Shown here piece by piece: positions 13,090 through 13,892 of a stretch of DNA of 13,892 nt. The DNA comes from Oscillospiraceae bacterium. GTDB lineage: Bacteria > Bacillota > Clostridia > Oscillospirales > Oscillospiraceae. A model generated the notes under the pieces. The model ran no database searches, was not told where the DNA came from, and saw only the letters and a list, made by a program, of their open reading frames with translations. The DNA is taken from positions 1 through 13,892 of the forward strand of contig JAEETR010000135.1 of the NCBI GenBank assembly GCA_016286595.1, read 5' to 3'. The position numbers and the translations under genes are program-made. Position 1 is the stretch's first letter, and each line of letters opens with the position of its first letter.

Positions 13090-13892
13090 TTATTCTCCAG
13101 CGTGGGAGATCCCCAGGATCTCCAGTTCCTTCTCCGTCAGGCCCACGCCCCGGAGCATGAGCCGGTTGCCCCGCAGGGCCTCAATGGAGTTTATGCCCAT
13201 GCCGCCCATCATCTCCATTATCTCGTTGCGCCAGGCGGTCATGAGATTTACGAGCCGCCTGCTGCCTATGTCGGGGTTGAGGCGCTTTACCAGCTCCGGC
13301 CGCTGGGTGGCTATGCCCCAGTTGCAGTTGCCCGTCTGGCAGGTCCTGCACAGATGGCACCCCAGCGCCAGCAGGGCCGCGGTGGCTATGTAGCAGGCGT
13401 CGGCTCCCAGGGCCACGGCCTTTATAACGTCCGCCGCGCTGCGGATGGAGCCGCCCGCCACCAGGGAGACGCTGTTTCGTATGCCCTCGTCCCGGAGCCG
13501 CTGATCCACGGCGGCCAGGGCCAGCTCTATGGGTATGCCCACGTTGTCCCGTATCCTGGTGGGAGCGGCGCCGGTGCCGCCGCGGAAGCCGTCGATGGCG
13601 ATGATGTCGGCGCCGGAGCGGGCGATGCCGCTGGCGATGGCCGCTATGTTGTGCACCGCCGCCACCTTCACGATGACGGGCTTGCGGTACTCGGTGGCCT
13701 CCTTCAGGGACAGGACGAGCTGCCGCAGGTCCTCGATGGAATAGATGTCGTGATGGGGGGCGGCGGATATGGCGTCGGAGCCCTCGGGTATCATCCTCGT
13801 GCGGGACACGTCCCCCACTATCTTGGCCCCGGGCAGATGGCCGCCGATGCCGGGCTTGGCGCCCTGGCCCATCTTTATCTCTATGGCGGCCC
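13090..13892 (-). CDS. FMN/FeS synthase domain of split glutamate synthase (GltB2-like), 5' end cut
   Basis: The C-terminal 266 residues of the glutamate synthase central domain; the frame continues past the right edge. An internal ATG at 13872 is not the start, because the bases before it encode AIEIK, which with the following MGQGAKPGIGGHLPG forms the standard family block. The domain condenses 2-oxoglutarate with ammonia and reduces the product to glutamate using FMN. Visible family stretches are the GGTGAAP phosphate/FMN region, VAGGSIRSAADVIKA, and the Cys motif CHLCRTCQTGNC-NWGIATQ, the site of the [3Fe-4S] cluster of glutamate synthases. The glutaminase subunit would be expected upstream, outside the window (inference). 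Confidence 0.93.
   Translation of the reverse strand, partial: AAIEIKMGQGAKPGIGGHLPGAKIVGDVSRTRMIPEGSDAISAAPHHDIYSIEDLRQLVLSLKEATEYRKPVIVKVAAVHNIAAIASGIARSGADIIAIDGFRGGTGAAPTRIRDNVGIPIELALAAVDQRLRDEGIRNSVSLVAGGSIRSAADVIKAVALGADACYIATAALLALGCHLCRTCQTGNCNWGIATQRPELVKRLNPDIGSRRLVNLMTAWRNEIMEMMGGMGINSIEALRGNRLMLRGVGLTEKELEILGISHAGE

Overview
The window is a GC-rich, gene-dense stretch of bacterial chromosome. All genes are strong family matches with Shine-Dalgarno sequences. The combination of a group II ECF vitamin transporter, a TPP riboswitch attenuator ahead of thiT, a split glutamate synthase with a multi-cluster ferredoxin, and an XRE regulator fused to desulfoferrodoxin points to an anaerobic clostridial Firmicute, probably a gut Oscillospirales-type organism. 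That placement is inference. I see no phage, transposon, CRISPR array, tRNA or rRNA, and no gap over 300 bases without a gene.

Layout from left to right. (1) Positions 1-2652, minus strand: an operon driven by a good sigma-A promoter with an RlmI-like methyltransferase, then ecfA1 and ecfA2; ecfA2 runs off the left edge and ecfT would be expected next. (2) Positions 2664-3462, minus: thiT, the thiamine-binding S-component that would use these ATPases, with its own consensus promoter, TPP riboswitch, intrinsic terminator in the leader and a strong hairpin after the gene. (3) Positions 3488-5674, minus: an SDR-fold protein that lacks the catalytic tyrosine, followed by a MATE exporter. (4) Positions 5727-9236, plus, divergent from the SDR: a YihQ-like GH31 glycosidase and a GPH-family sugar symporter, ended by a bidirectional terminator. 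(5) Positions 9240-10623, minus: a TlpA-like thioredoxin lipoprotein and an XRE-desulfoferrodoxin fusion regulator. (6) Positions 10650-13892, minus: a tightly coupled split glutamate synthase operon (FMN domain cut by the right edge, ferredoxin, FAD oxidoreductase, GXGXG domain).

The functional themes are thiamine uptake (1 and 2), uptake and cytoplasmic cleavage of an alpha-glycoside (4) possibly paired with export or sensing (3), redox response (5) and nitrogen assimilation (6). The points most worth a second look are: the GH31 enzyme, which has the architecture of a sulfoquinovosidase but has lost two of the residues that recognise the sulfonate; the regulator that keeps every iron ligand of a two-centre superoxide reductase; and the SDR that appears to have lost its catalytic residues.
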